Source: CAYQDF01 sp964416175
GTDB lineage: Bacteria > Chloroflexota > Anaerolineae > Anaerolineales > UBA4823
Length of the DNA: 20,954 nucleotides
Assembly: GCA_964416175.1 (NCBI GenBank)
Contig: CAYQDF010000052.1
Location: 1 to 20,954 of the forward strand
Direction: 5' to 3'
Shown piece by piece: positions 7,775 to 16,690 of the stretch; position 1 is the stretch's first letter; each line of letters opens with the position of its first letter. Below the pieces are notes generated by a model. It was not told where the DNA came from. It worked only from the letters and a program-made list of their open reading frames with translations, and ran no database searches. A program made the translations under genes and the position numbers.

Positions 7775-8512
7775 TCACCGGTGGAGGGTCACCGTCAGCG
7801 AGTACCTGTCGCCCCGGTTGTAACAATAGGTAAACTCAACAGGCGTGCCATCATCGGCATATACAGTTCGCTCTTTGTAAAGGATGGGGGCGCCTTCTTC
7901 AATTTCCATCAGGCTGGCGATCTCCTCGTCCGCTTCACGGGCTTCCAGCTTCTGAACGGCGCTCTTCACGCGGTAGCCATAATTCTCATACATGGTCCAC
8001 AGGTGACCGATTTCGAGATCTATCCGTTTGTCTGTGAGCAGTCCAGAAAATAACTTGTGGGGGAGATAGGCGTCGTGGACCGTGACGGGGATATCATCTG
8101 CGTAACGCAGCGTTTTAATACGGATGACCAGTTCGCCTTCCTCGATTGACAGGGATTTGGCGATTTTTTGTTTGGCCGGCAGCACCTCGATGCCGAGGAC
8201 GCAGGCCCGGGCCTGGATGCCCTTATTGAGGGCGTTTTCGAAGAAATTCGTCAGGCGGCTGTGGTCGCGCTCTACGTGGGGGAAGGCGACAAAGGTACCA
8301 ACGCCGTGGCGGCGGTATAATAAACCATCTTCGATCAGGTCGGCGATGCCCTGACGGACTGTCATCCGGCTGACGCCAAACTGAGCTGCCAGTTCGTCCT
8401 CAGCCGGCAGTTTTTGCCCGCGCTTTAACATTCCGGAAGCGATCTGCTCGCGCAATGATTCGCGGATGCGGACGTAATGGGGGATACCTTCGGTGCGGGT
8501 TAATTCTTTCAA
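7775..8512 (-). CDS. GntR-family transcription regulator (HutC subfamily, UTRA domain)
   Basis: A 245-residue one-component regulator. Residues 10-76 form the GntR winged helix-turn-helix (LPAEDELAAQFGVSRMTVRQ, then GLLYRRHGVGTFV), and about 95-240 form a UTRA effector domain, which in this subfamily binds small molecules, often sugar phosphates or amino-acid derivatives. The likely target is its own operon with the transaldolase and the kinase, because a palindrome lies at its promoter. The start is assigned to a TTG (8512-8510), which gives the expected N-terminus; the nearest Shine-Dalgarno-like AGAGG is about 11 bases upstream, so the start is less sure than the gene. It may instead act mainly on the divergent nuo promoter about 90 bases away, though no similar palindrome was seen there. 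Confidence 0.9.
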   Translation of the reverse strand: MKELTRTEGIPHYVRIRESLREQIASGMLKRGQKLPAEDELAAQFGVSRMTVRQGIADLIEDGLLYRRHGVGTFVAFPHVERDHSRLTNFFENALNKGIQARACVLGIEVLPAKQKIAKSLSIEEGELVIRIKTLRYADDIPVTVHDAYLPHKLFSGLLTDKRIDLEIGHLWTMYENYGYRVKSAVQKLEAREADEEIASLMEIEEGAPILYKERTVYADDGTPVEFTYCYNRGDRYSLTVTLHR

Positions 8513-8561
8513 ATGCGCGCCTGCCTCTTGTGGGATTACTCTTGCCGAGAATATATAGACG

Positions 8562-8575
8562 TATAGATATCTATA
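8562..8575. promoter_or_regulatory. Palindromic operator candidate for the GntR regulator
   Basis: TATAGATATCTATA is a perfect 14-base palindrome that begins at the last base of the GntR -10 element and covers the expected transcription start. A third TATAGA half-site, in TATAGAC (8554-8560), lies eight bases to the left. GntR-family dimers bind such short inverted repeats, and binding here would block transcription of the operon. Inference from position and symmetry only. Confidence 0.5.
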
Positions 8576-8603
8576 TTATAATGCGGGCGCGCCGGTCTGT
8601 AAA
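8575..8603 (-). promoter_or_regulatory. Sigma-70-type promoter of the gntR-transaldolase-kinase operon
   Basis: On the - strand TTTACA (8603-8598), exactly 17 bases, then a perfect TATAAT (8580-8575). Only one base departs from consensus. The transcript would start near 8568, inside the palindrome, about 55 bases before the proposed TTG start. Confidence 0.7.
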
Positions 8604-8653
8604 GGGGACTGCGGCACCTGTCGGGCAGAACAGTTCTCCTAACAGGGCATTTA

Positions 8654-8662
8654 TGGTACAAT
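8654..8662 (+). promoter_or_regulatory. Extended -10 promoter of nuoA
   Basis: TGGTACAAT is an extended -10 element (TG-N-TACAAT); the hexamer 17 bases upstream (TTCTCC, 8634-8639) is a poor -35. It continues as GTGCCCC and so shares the pattern TGNTACAATNTGCCC with the promoter before the ATP synthase genes at 18238. The expected start near 8669 gives a leader of about 187 bases. Confidence 0.5.
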
Positions 8663-8716
8663 GTGCCCCATTGCCGGTAGTGCCATGTTTCACAGTATAA
8701 GGTGATTTTCCTGATC

Positions 8717-8784
8717 GATGGTGCCTGATCCCGGTTCAGCCGGATTTTTCTGCCAGCAGACCGGGTGATAGTCCAGGTGCCATC
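8717..8784 (+). promoter_or_regulatory. Predicted stem-loop structure in the nuoA leader
   Basis: Bases 8717-8727 can pair with 8774-8784 over 11 positions, two of them G-U. Inside, CCCGGT (8730-8735) pairs perfectly with ACCGGG (8760-8765). An alternative small CCGG/CCGG hairpin (8731-8734 with 8740-8743) precedes a TTTTT run. I do not recognise a known riboswitch. Pairings were found by eye, with no folding energy calculated. Confidence 0.4.
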
Positions 8785-8855
8785 CTTCACTACCGAGATC
8801 GCCTCCCTGGAGGACAATTAATTCTTGGAGACTCTCCTCTCATAAAGGAGTGATT

Positions 8856-9212
8856 ATGCTGAATGACTGGCTGTTCATTGGCATTTTCCTAATTCTCGCG
8901 CCTATCATGCCCGCCGCCGCGCTGGTGGTCCCGCGCCTCATTGCTCCCCGAAAACCAAATCCGATAAAAGCGGAAACCTACGAGTGCGGCATCGAGACTT
9001 ACGGGGAAAGCCGCGTCCAATTTAAAGCCCAATATTATATTTATGCGCTGGTATTCCTCATTTTCGACATCGAGGTCGTTTTCCTCTACCCCTGGGCAGT
9101 CGCTTTTGATGTCTTGCCGCTGTTTGCAGTCCTTGAAGGGGTGCTCTTCATCTTGATATTGGTCGCCGGGCTGATCTATACCTGGCGGAAAGGGATCCTG
9201 GAGTGGGCCTGA
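8856..9212 (+). CDS. nuoA: NADH-quinone oxidoreductase subunit A
   Basis: A 118-residue membrane subunit of respiratory complex I. It has three hydrophobic helices and the conserved loop TYECGIETYGESRVQF, containing the cysteine that lies near the quinone chamber. The acidic pair in FDIEVVFLYPWA corresponds to D79 and E81 of the E. coli subunit. NuoA sits at the junction of the membrane and peripheral arms. The ATG at 8856 is preferred over an in-frame GTG at 8850, because AAGGAG ends at 8850 and leaves 5 bases to the ATG, while the GTG would overlap the ribosome site. The gene is followed by a strong terminator, so it is separated from nuoH. The usual next genes nuoB, C and D are missing. 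Confidence 0.95.
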   Translation: MLNDWLFIGIFLILAPIMPAAALVVPRLIAPRKPNPIKAETYECGIETYGESRVQFKAQYYIYALVFLIFDIEVVFLYPWAVAFDVLPLFAVLEGVLFILILVAGLIYTWRKGILEWA

Positions 9213-9234
9213 TGAGAACTGGAACCTCTGATCG

Positions 9235-9268
9235 AAAAGGCTGATGGATGAAATCCTTCAGCCTTTTT
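9235..9268 (+). terminator. Strong intrinsic terminator between nuoA and nuoH
   Basis: AAAAGGCTGA (9235-9244) pairs perfectly with TCAGCCTTTT (9258-9267), followed by one more T. Beyond a single T-T mismatch the stem continues with GGAT/ATCC (9246-9249 with 9253-9256), leaving a 3-base loop. The A run before and the T run after the stem make it potentially bidirectional. It lies 22 bases after the nuoA stop. Confidence 0.85.
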
Positions 9269-9364
9269 ATGCGTGCAATTCGAGGGGGAACCTGCCCATG
9301 GATGGGGGCTGGCTGCATGGGTGATGCGCGATTTATGTCCGAACTATCAGGAGTCTATTAAATC

Positions 9365-10588
9365 ATGGGTGATCCTGTTAATGCTATCGCAGCGTGGCTG
9401 CGGAACTTATTGATTGGGCTGGGCCTTTCCCCAGGGCTGACGACGGTGCTGCTGACAGCTTTAGGAGTCCTGGTGATGGCGACCTTCGTGACCGTGATCG
9501 ACATCCTGCTGGTTTGGGTCGAACGGAAAGTGGTTGCCCGCTTCCAGGACCGGCTTGGTCCGAACCGCTTAGGTCCATTCGGTTTGATTCAGCCGATCGC
9601 CGACGTGATAAAACTGCTCATCAAGGAGGACATCACACCCCGGGGAGCTGACTGGTTTGTTTTCAACCTGGCGCCAATCATGGCCCTCGCGACAGTGCTC
9701 TTGATGTGGGCGGTGATCCCCTTCGCGCCGACCATCCTTGGAGCAGACGTCAATGTGGCGGTACTATACATTATAGCCATCGGCGCGCTGGGAACGCTGG
9801 GGATCATCATGGCGGGCTGGTCGTCGAACAACAAATACGCACTGCTTGGCGCGTTTCGCACGGTTGCCCAGATGGTTTCTTACGAGGTGCCGATGGTAAT
9901 CGTACTGTTGGTGCCGGTCATCCTGGCGCGGTCGATGGGGCTGCAGGCGATCGTCGACTCTCAGTCTACCTGGTTCATCCTCCTCACCCCGATCGCGGCC
10001 GTGATCTTCCTGATAACATCTATCGCCGAACTGGGCCGGGCGCCGTTCGATCTCAACGAAGCCGAATCCGAGATCGTAGCAGGATTCCACATCGAGTACA
10101 CCGGGATGAAGTTCGGCCTCTTCTATGCGGGCGAACTGCTGCACGCCCTGACCGTTTCCGCGCTGTTCTCCACCCTGTTTCTCGGTGGATGGCGCGGCCC
10201 GTTCGCTGACCAGATCCCAATCCTGGGAGTGGTCTATTTATTCGGCAAGGCCTTTTTCATCTACTGGGTGATCATGTGGATCAAGTATTCATTCCCACGG
10301 CTGCGCATCGATCATATGCTTGGATTCAGCTGGAAGTTCCTGACTCCCCTTTCCCTGGTGCTGGTCATCTCCACAGCCATCCTGGACAAGATCCTGCGCG
10401 GATCGGGGAATGCGCCCATCGACTTCACTTACGTCCTCTTTCAACTCGGGATGAATCTTGTGATTGCAGCAGCCACCCTGGTAATCCTGCGGGAATACGC
10501 CCGCATCGAACGGAAAAGGGTGGCTGGGGGGCGACCGGTTGCCACGGCCACCGAGCCCGACTTCAAAGAGCTGGTTGCACAGGAGTAG
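9365..10588 (+). CDS. nuoH: NADH-quinone oxidoreductase subunit H
   Basis: A 407-residue multi-helix membrane subunit that forms the heel of complex I and part of the quinone chamber. Hallmarks are VERKVVARFQDRLGPNRLGP (about 52-71) and the acidic quinone-site loop around ELGRAPFDLNEAESEIVAGF (222-241) with IEYTGMKF following. It is longer than E. coli NuoH (325), with a hydrophilic C-terminal tail of about 30 residues. Eight hydrophobic helices are plausible. The ATG has AGGAG 11 bases upstream, a rather long spacing. No clear promoter was found in the 96 bases after the nuoA terminator, though one is expected if that terminator works. Next comes nuoJ, not nuoI as in the E. coli order. Confidence 0.96.
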   Translation: MGDPVNAIAAWLRNLLIGLGLSPGLTTVLLTALGVLVMATFVTVIDILLVWVERKVVARFQDRLGPNRLGPFGLIQPIADVIKLLIKEDITPRGADWFVFNLAPIMALATVLLMWAVIPFAPTILGADVNVAVLYIIAIGALGTLGIIMAGWSSNNKYALLGAFRTVAQMVSYEVPMVIVLLVPVILARSMGLQAIVDSQSTWFILLTPIAAVIFLITSIAELGRAPFDLNEAESEIVAGFHIEYTGMKFGLFYAGELLHALTVSALFSTLFLGGWRGPFADQIPILGVVYLFGKAFFIYWVIMWIKYSFPRLRIDHMLGFSWKFLTPLSLVLVISTAILDKILRGSGNAPIDFTYVLFQLGMNLVIAAATLVILREYARIERKRVAGGRPVATATEPDFKELVAQE

Positions 10589-10592
10589 AAGT

Positions 10593-11105
10593 ATGACCGT
10601 ATTCCAGTGGATCTTCCTGATCACAGCCATCGTGACCCTGGGGGCGGCGGTCATGGTCGTTACTGCCCGCAATCTGGTGCACGCTGCCTTGTGGTTGATC
10701 CTGACCCTGTTCGGGGTTGCCGTGATGTTTGGACTGCTCAGCGCGCCTTTCTTTGCCGTCGTCCAGGTCGTGATCTACATTGGCGCGATCTCCATCTTGA
10801 TGATTTTTGCCATCATGCTCACCCGCCGGGGAATGCTGGATACCAGCAGCCAGGTCAACAAAGGCTGGTGGGTGGCAGCCCTGCTATCGCTGCTCTCGTT
10901 TACCGCCTTAGTGTGGATGCTCAGCACCTGGGATGGATTTCAAACTCCGCTTCCGGAACTCGCTGGGGATGCGGATTTCGTTGCCAGGCTGGGCGTTGCG
11001 CTGATCAATCCGGAAGGCTACGTGCTGCCGTTTGAAGTGGCCTCTATCCTCTTGCTGGCAGCTTTGATCGGTGCGGTCGTGGTCGCCTGGGAGGAAAAAG
11101 CATGA
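10593..11105 (+). CDS. nuoJ: NADH-quinone oxidoreductase subunit J
   Basis: A 170-residue membrane subunit with five hydrophobic helices. The third (AVVQVVIYIGAISILMIFAI, about 50-69) is the well-known helix that changes shape during turnover in other complex I structures. The C-terminal block GYVLPFEVASILLLAALIGAV is typical of the family. The frame stays open upstream into nuoH, but the ATG at 10593 is the start: AGGAG stands seven bases before it and overlaps the nuoH stop region. The last codons overlap the nuoK start (ATGA). Confidence 0.95.
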   Translation: MTVFQWIFLITAIVTLGAAVMVVTARNLVHAALWLILTLFGVAVMFGLLSAPFFAVVQVVIYIGAISILMIFAIMLTRRGMLDTSSQVNKGWWVAALLSLLSFTALVWMLSTWDGFQTPLPELAGDADFVARLGVALINPEGYVLPFEVASILLLAALIGAVVVAWEEKA

Positions 11106-11410
11106 TCCCTCTGTCGTATTTCCTGGTTTTCGCGGCGGCATTGTTCAGCATCGGTTTGTACGGGGTGCTGGCGCGTAGGAACGCTGTGGCGATTCTCATG
11201 GGGGTGGAATTGATCCTCAACGCTGTGCTCGTCAACGTCCTGGCGTTCTGGCGATTCCGCACACCGGAGGATATGGCCGGGCAGGCATTTGCCGTGATGG
11301 TGTTCGCGGTGGCTGCTGCGGAGGTGGCTGTTGGACTGGCGCTGTTCATATCGATCTTCCGGCGGCGCAACACCATCTCCGTAGACGAGATCGATCTATT
11401 GAAGTGGTGA
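11102..11410 (+). CDS. nuoK: NADH-quinone oxidoreductase subunit K
   Basis: A 102-residue, three-helix membrane subunit related to MrpC of cation/proton antiporters. The two membrane glutamates of the central proton path are present: E36 (LMGVELILNAV) and E74 (VAAAEVAVGLAL). Length equals the usual size (about 100). It starts at an ATG overlapping the nuoJ stop by 4 bases, indicating coupled translation, and is followed after 13 bases by nuoL. Confidence 0.96.
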   Translation: MIPLSYFLVFAAALFSIGLYGVLARRNAVAILMGVELILNAVLVNVLAFWRFRTPEDMAGQAFAVMVFAVAAAEVAVGLALFISIFRRRNTISVDEIDLLKW

Positions 11411-11423
11411 TGGGAGAACCTGC

Positions 11424-13598
<2,175 letters not shown>

Positions 13599-13658
13599 GA
13601 GAGGAGAATTCTGGCCCCGTGGATTTCCAATGCCGCCGGGGTCTCGATAGGAGCAAAG

Positions 13659-15209
13659 ATGGAATTTGTTTCGGATTATCTGCTCAGCCTGATCTTGTTC
13701 AGCCCGGCGGTTATCGCCGTCTTTGTGATGCTCCTGCCCCGCGAAGAGACGGCGCTGATCCGCTGGACAGCATTCCTTGGGAGCCTGGTGCCGCTGGCGC
13801 TGGCGATCTATCTGTGGTTCAACTTCCAGAGCGAGGCGCCGGGTTTTCAATTCGAAGAGCAATATATCTGGTACGCGGCGATCAACTCCTCGTACCACCT
13901 GGGTGTGGACGGCATCTCATTGACCATGGTCTTGTTGACGACCCTGTTAACTCCGCTTGCCATTCTGGCTTCGTTTTCCATCCAGGACCGGGTCAGGACG
14001 TACATGTTCTTTTTCTTGCTGCTTGAAACCGGAATGCTGGGCGTCTTCCTGAGCCTCGATCTGCTGCTGTTCTTCGTCTTTTGGGAAGTCGGGCTGGTGC
14101 CCATGTACTTCCTGATCAACCAGTGGGGGAGCGAAAAAGGCGAGCGGGAGATTTGGCGTGGTCGGAAAGTATCTGCGCGCAGCTATGCATCATTCAAGTT
14201 CATGATCTACACCATGGCTGGCTCCCTGGGGCTCCTGCTTGCCATCCAGCTGATCGGCGTGATCGCGGGGACCTTCGACATGCAGGTACTCTTCGAGCGC
14301 TTCGGGATGATCGAAGGGTCCCTGATGGGCTTCCCATTCAGCACGATCAAAACCGTGGTTTTCTGGGCGTTTGTGATCGCCTTCGCCATCAAAGTCCCGG
14401 TGTGGCCCTTCCACACTTGGCTTCCGGATGCGCACACGGAAGCGCCGACTGCCGGGTCGATGATCCTCGCCGGGGTGTTGCTTAAACTGGGGGCGTATGG
14501 TTTCCTGCGTCTCGTGCTGCCCCTGTATCCCGACCAGGCGCGGCAATACGCGGTCGCTCTGGCCTTCCTGGCGACGATGGCGATCATCTTCGGAGCTCTG
14601 GCTTCCTTTGGTCAGTCGGATTTCAAGCGTCTGGTAGCCTATTCGTCTGTGAACCACATGGGATTCGTCATCCTGGGCGTGGCGGCGGCTGCTTTCGCCA
14701 TTGGTTCTCACGACTCGATCCTCGCTTTAAACGGCGCAGTCCTCCAGATGTTCAATCACGGGCTATCCGCCGCGGGAATGTTCTTTCTGGTTGGTGTGAT
14801 CTACGAACGCACACACACCCGGGACCTGAATGATTACGGCGGACTGTTCCCATTGATCCCTGTCTACGGCGGCATCCTGATCTTTACCTCCATGGGATCC
14901 CTGGGGCTGCCTGGCCTTGGTGGATTTATCTCCGAGTTCCTGGTCGTGCGGGGAGCGTGGCCGATCTTCACGGTGTTCACAGCGCTGAGCATGATCGGGC
15001 TGTTTTTCACCGGCGCGTACATCCTGAAAGGGATCAAACATGTCCTACACGGTCCTTTAAACGAGCACTGGCGAGATCATTTGAGCGAGATCAATCCCCG
15101 CGAGCTCTTCGTCATTGCTCCGCTGATGGTGCTGATGCTCCTGATCGGGGTCTGGCCGACCTGGATCCTGGATGTAATTAACAAGGCTGTCACAATGTTC
15201 TTTTCCTGA
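13659..15209 (+). CDS. nuoM: NADH-quinone oxidoreductase subunit M, first copy
   Basis: A 516-residue antiporter-like proton-pumping subunit with about 14 helices. All standard channel residues are visible: E143 (FWEVGLVPMY), K245 (AFAIKVPVWPFHTWLPDAH), K276 (LLKLGAYG), and the late-helix glutamate in GGFISEFLVV. A charged stretch after the fifth helix (about 157-171, GEREIWRGRKV) is somewhat longer than usual. The ATG has AGGAG five bases upstream. The 60-base gap to nuoL contains a 7-base stem (13613-13619 with 13637-13643) just before the ribosome site. Followed at 8 bases by a second NuoM gene. Confidence 0.96.
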   Translation: MEFVSDYLLSLILFSPAVIAVFVMLLPREETALIRWTAFLGSLVPLALAIYLWFNFQSEAPGFQFEEQYIWYAAINSSYHLGVDGISLTMVLLTTLLTPLAILASFSIQDRVRTYMFFFLLLETGMLGVFLSLDLLLFFVFWEVGLVPMYFLINQWGSEKGEREIWRGRKVSARSYASFKFMIYTMAGSLGLLLAIQLIGVIAGTFDMQVLFERFGMIEGSLMGFPFSTIKTVVFWAFVIAFAIKVPVWPFHTWLPDAHTEAPTAGSMILAGVLLKLGAYGFLRLVLPLYPDQARQYAVALAFLATMAIIFGALASFGQSDFKRLVAYSSVNHMGFVILGVAAAAFAIGSHDSILALNGAVLQMFNHGLSAAGMFFLVGVIYERTHTRDLNDYGGLFPLIPVYGGILIFTSMGSLGLPGLGGFISEFLVVRGAWPIFTVFTALSMIGLFFTGAYILKGIKHVLHGPLNEHWRDHLSEINPRELFVIAPLMVLMLLIGVWPTWILDVINKAVTMFFS

Positions 15210-15217
15210 GGTGATTG

Positions 15218-16690
15218 ATGCCATTTCCATTCTTAAGCGTGATCATTCTCACCCCCATCGTCACCGGGATGCTGATCCAGTTTTTCCCAAGCGAACGAAA
15301 GACGGAGATCCGCGCCACCGCGCTGGCGGCGTCATTCTTCGCCATGTTCCTTTCGGGATATGTTTACTTTGGTTACGACCAAGCAGTGGGTGGTTACCAG
15401 TTCATCGAAAAGTACACCTGGCTGCCTTCCTTAGGGATTTCCTACCACGTCGGCGTCGATGGGATCAGTGCGCCGCTGGTACTGCTGACCGGGATCGTGA
15501 TGTTCACGGGTGTGCTGATCTCCTGGGGGATCGACGATCGGCCGAGGGAATTCTTCACGTTCCTGTTCATCCTCGCCACTGGTGTATTCGGTGTCTTTGC
15601 TGCCCTTGACCTGTTCGGCCTGTTCTTCTTCTATGAGATCGCCGTCTTCCCGATGTACCTGCTGATCGCCATCTGGGGGTGGAAGGTGACCCGGGAATAC
15701 GCCGCCATGAAGCTGACGCTTTACCTTTTCATCGGTTCTGTAATTGCCCTGGTTGGCGCGCTGGCGATGTACTTTGCTTCGGGGATGAATACCTTCGACA
15801 TGCTGGCCCTGGAAAAGGCGGAATTTTCTACCTCTTTCCAGCGGTTCTGGTTTCCTTTTGTGTTTTTTGGATTCGCCGTCCTGGGCGGGATCTTTCCCTT
15901 CCACAACTGGAGCCCTGACGGACACGTCGCTGCGCCGACCGCAGTATCCATGTTCCACGCGGGGGTGTTAATGAAGCTGGGTGCTTTTGCCGCCCTCCGG
16001 GTCGGCATCATGCTGCTGCCGGAAGGGGCAAAATTCCACCTGCCCTGGATCATCCTCCTGTCCCTGGTCAACATTGTGTACGGCGCTTTCATCGCCATGG
16101 TGCAGAGCGATTTCAAATACGTCATTGGGTTTTCGTCCGTATCGCACATGGGATTGGTATTGATGGGTTTTGCCACCCTGGAACGGGAGGGATTGATTGG
16201 GTCAGGCGTTCAGATGTTTTCGCACGGCATCATGACCGCTCTCTTCTTTGCTGTGGTCGGCATGGTCTATGACCAGGCGCACACCCGGGAGATCCCCAAG
16301 CTGGGAGGCTTTTCGCGCGTGATGCCGCTGGTGGCAGGGGCCTTCATTGTCGGCGGCCTGGTTTCGATGGGAATGCCGGGGTTTTCCGGTTTCATCGCCG
16401 AATTTCCGATCTTCATGGGGGTGTGGCGCAGCCAGCCCTGGATCGCCATCGTCGCCTCGATCTCGATCGTCGTCACCGCCGCGTATATCTTACGTGTTGT
16501 CGGAAGAGTGTTCTTTGGACCGATGCCGGAAGAATTCGTCGGACACGTGCGGGATGTCACAGCGCTGGACAAGGTTGCGCTTGTACTGTTGAGCGCGATC
16601 CTGATCACGATCGGAATCTATCCCGGGGTGATGGTGCCATTGGTCGAGACGGGCGTGGAAAACGTCCTGCGCTTGTTAGGAGGTGCATAA
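15218..16690 (+). CDS. nuoM: NADH-quinone oxidoreductase subunit M, second copy lacking the helix-7 lysine
   Basis: A 490-residue NuoM paralogue, clearly diverged from the first copy. It keeps the loop YHVGVDGIS (76-84), E140 (FFYEIAVFPMY), K253 (GVLMKLGAF) and the late-helix glutamate (GFIAEFPIF). However, where the first copy reads AIKVPVWPFH, this one reads AVLGGIFPFH (220-229): Leu222 stands in place of the lysine that is conserved in helix 7 of NuoL, M and N, and no lysine occurs nearby. The codons there are clean, with no frame change. The ATG at 15218 is chosen over a preceding in-frame TTG because GAGGTG lies four bases upstream. It ends directly before nuoN. The role is probably an extra module in the membrane arm. 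Confidence 0.94.
   Translation: MPFPFLSVIILTPIVTGMLIQFFPSERKTEIRATALAASFFAMFLSGYVYFGYDQAVGGYQFIEKYTWLPSLGISYHVGVDGISAPLVLLTGIVMFTGVLISWGIDDRPREFFTFLFILATGVFGVFAALDLFGLFFFYEIAVFPMYLLIAIWGWKVTREYAAMKLTLYLFIGSVIALVGALAMYFASGMNTFDMLALEKAEFSTSFQRFWFPFVFFGFAVLGGIFPFHNWSPDGHVAAPTAVSMFHAGVLMKLGAFAALRVGIMLLPEGAKFHLPWIILLSLVNIVYGAFIAMVQSDFKYVIGFSSVSHMGLVLMGFATLEREGLIGSGVQMFSHGIMTALFFAVVGMVYDQAHTREIPKLGGFSRVMPLVAGAFIVGGLVSMGMPGFSGFIAEFPIFMGVWRSQPWIAIVASISIVVTAAYILRVVGRVFFGPMPEEFVGHVRDVTALDKVALVLLSAILITIGIYPGVMVPLVETGVENVLRLLGGA

Larger units (their letters stand above)
8513..8855. other. Divergent intergenic region between gntR and nuoA
   Basis: This 343-base stretch holds no convincing gene. From left to right it contains the GntR promoter with a perfect palindrome, an extended -10 promoter for nuoA, and a long nuoA leader with predicted RNA structure and several GGAG/CTCC segments near the ribosome site. 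A - strand open frame through it (8536-8817) has no family resemblance and no start signal. Two very short + strand frames in the leader (8685-8705 and 8718-8768) lack good ribosome sites. Confidence 0.8.

Noticed and set aside
8730..8765. GGTTCAGCC in the nuoA leader as part of a tRNA gene
   Set aside because: No acceptor, D or anticodon arms can be drawn around it; the pairing found is a simple nested hairpin.
8718..8768. Possible 16-residue leader peptide in the nuoA leader
   Set aside because: The nearest purine-rich site (AAGGTGA) is about 12 bases away, which is too far, and the peptide has no regulatory codon run. Mentioned only as part of the leader finding.
8536..8817. 93-codon - strand frame in the gntR-nuoA gap
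   Set aside because: No family resemblance and no ribosome site; it would cover two promoters and the palindrome.
9295..9321. CCCATG/CATGGG inverted repeat before nuoH as an operator
   Set aside because: Six-base arms in a G-rich stretch can arise by chance, and no promoter elements were found beside it.
13613..13643. Seven-base stem between nuoL and nuoM as a terminator
   Set aside because: No T tract follows; it stands just before the nuoM ribosome site and is noted only in the nuoM entry.
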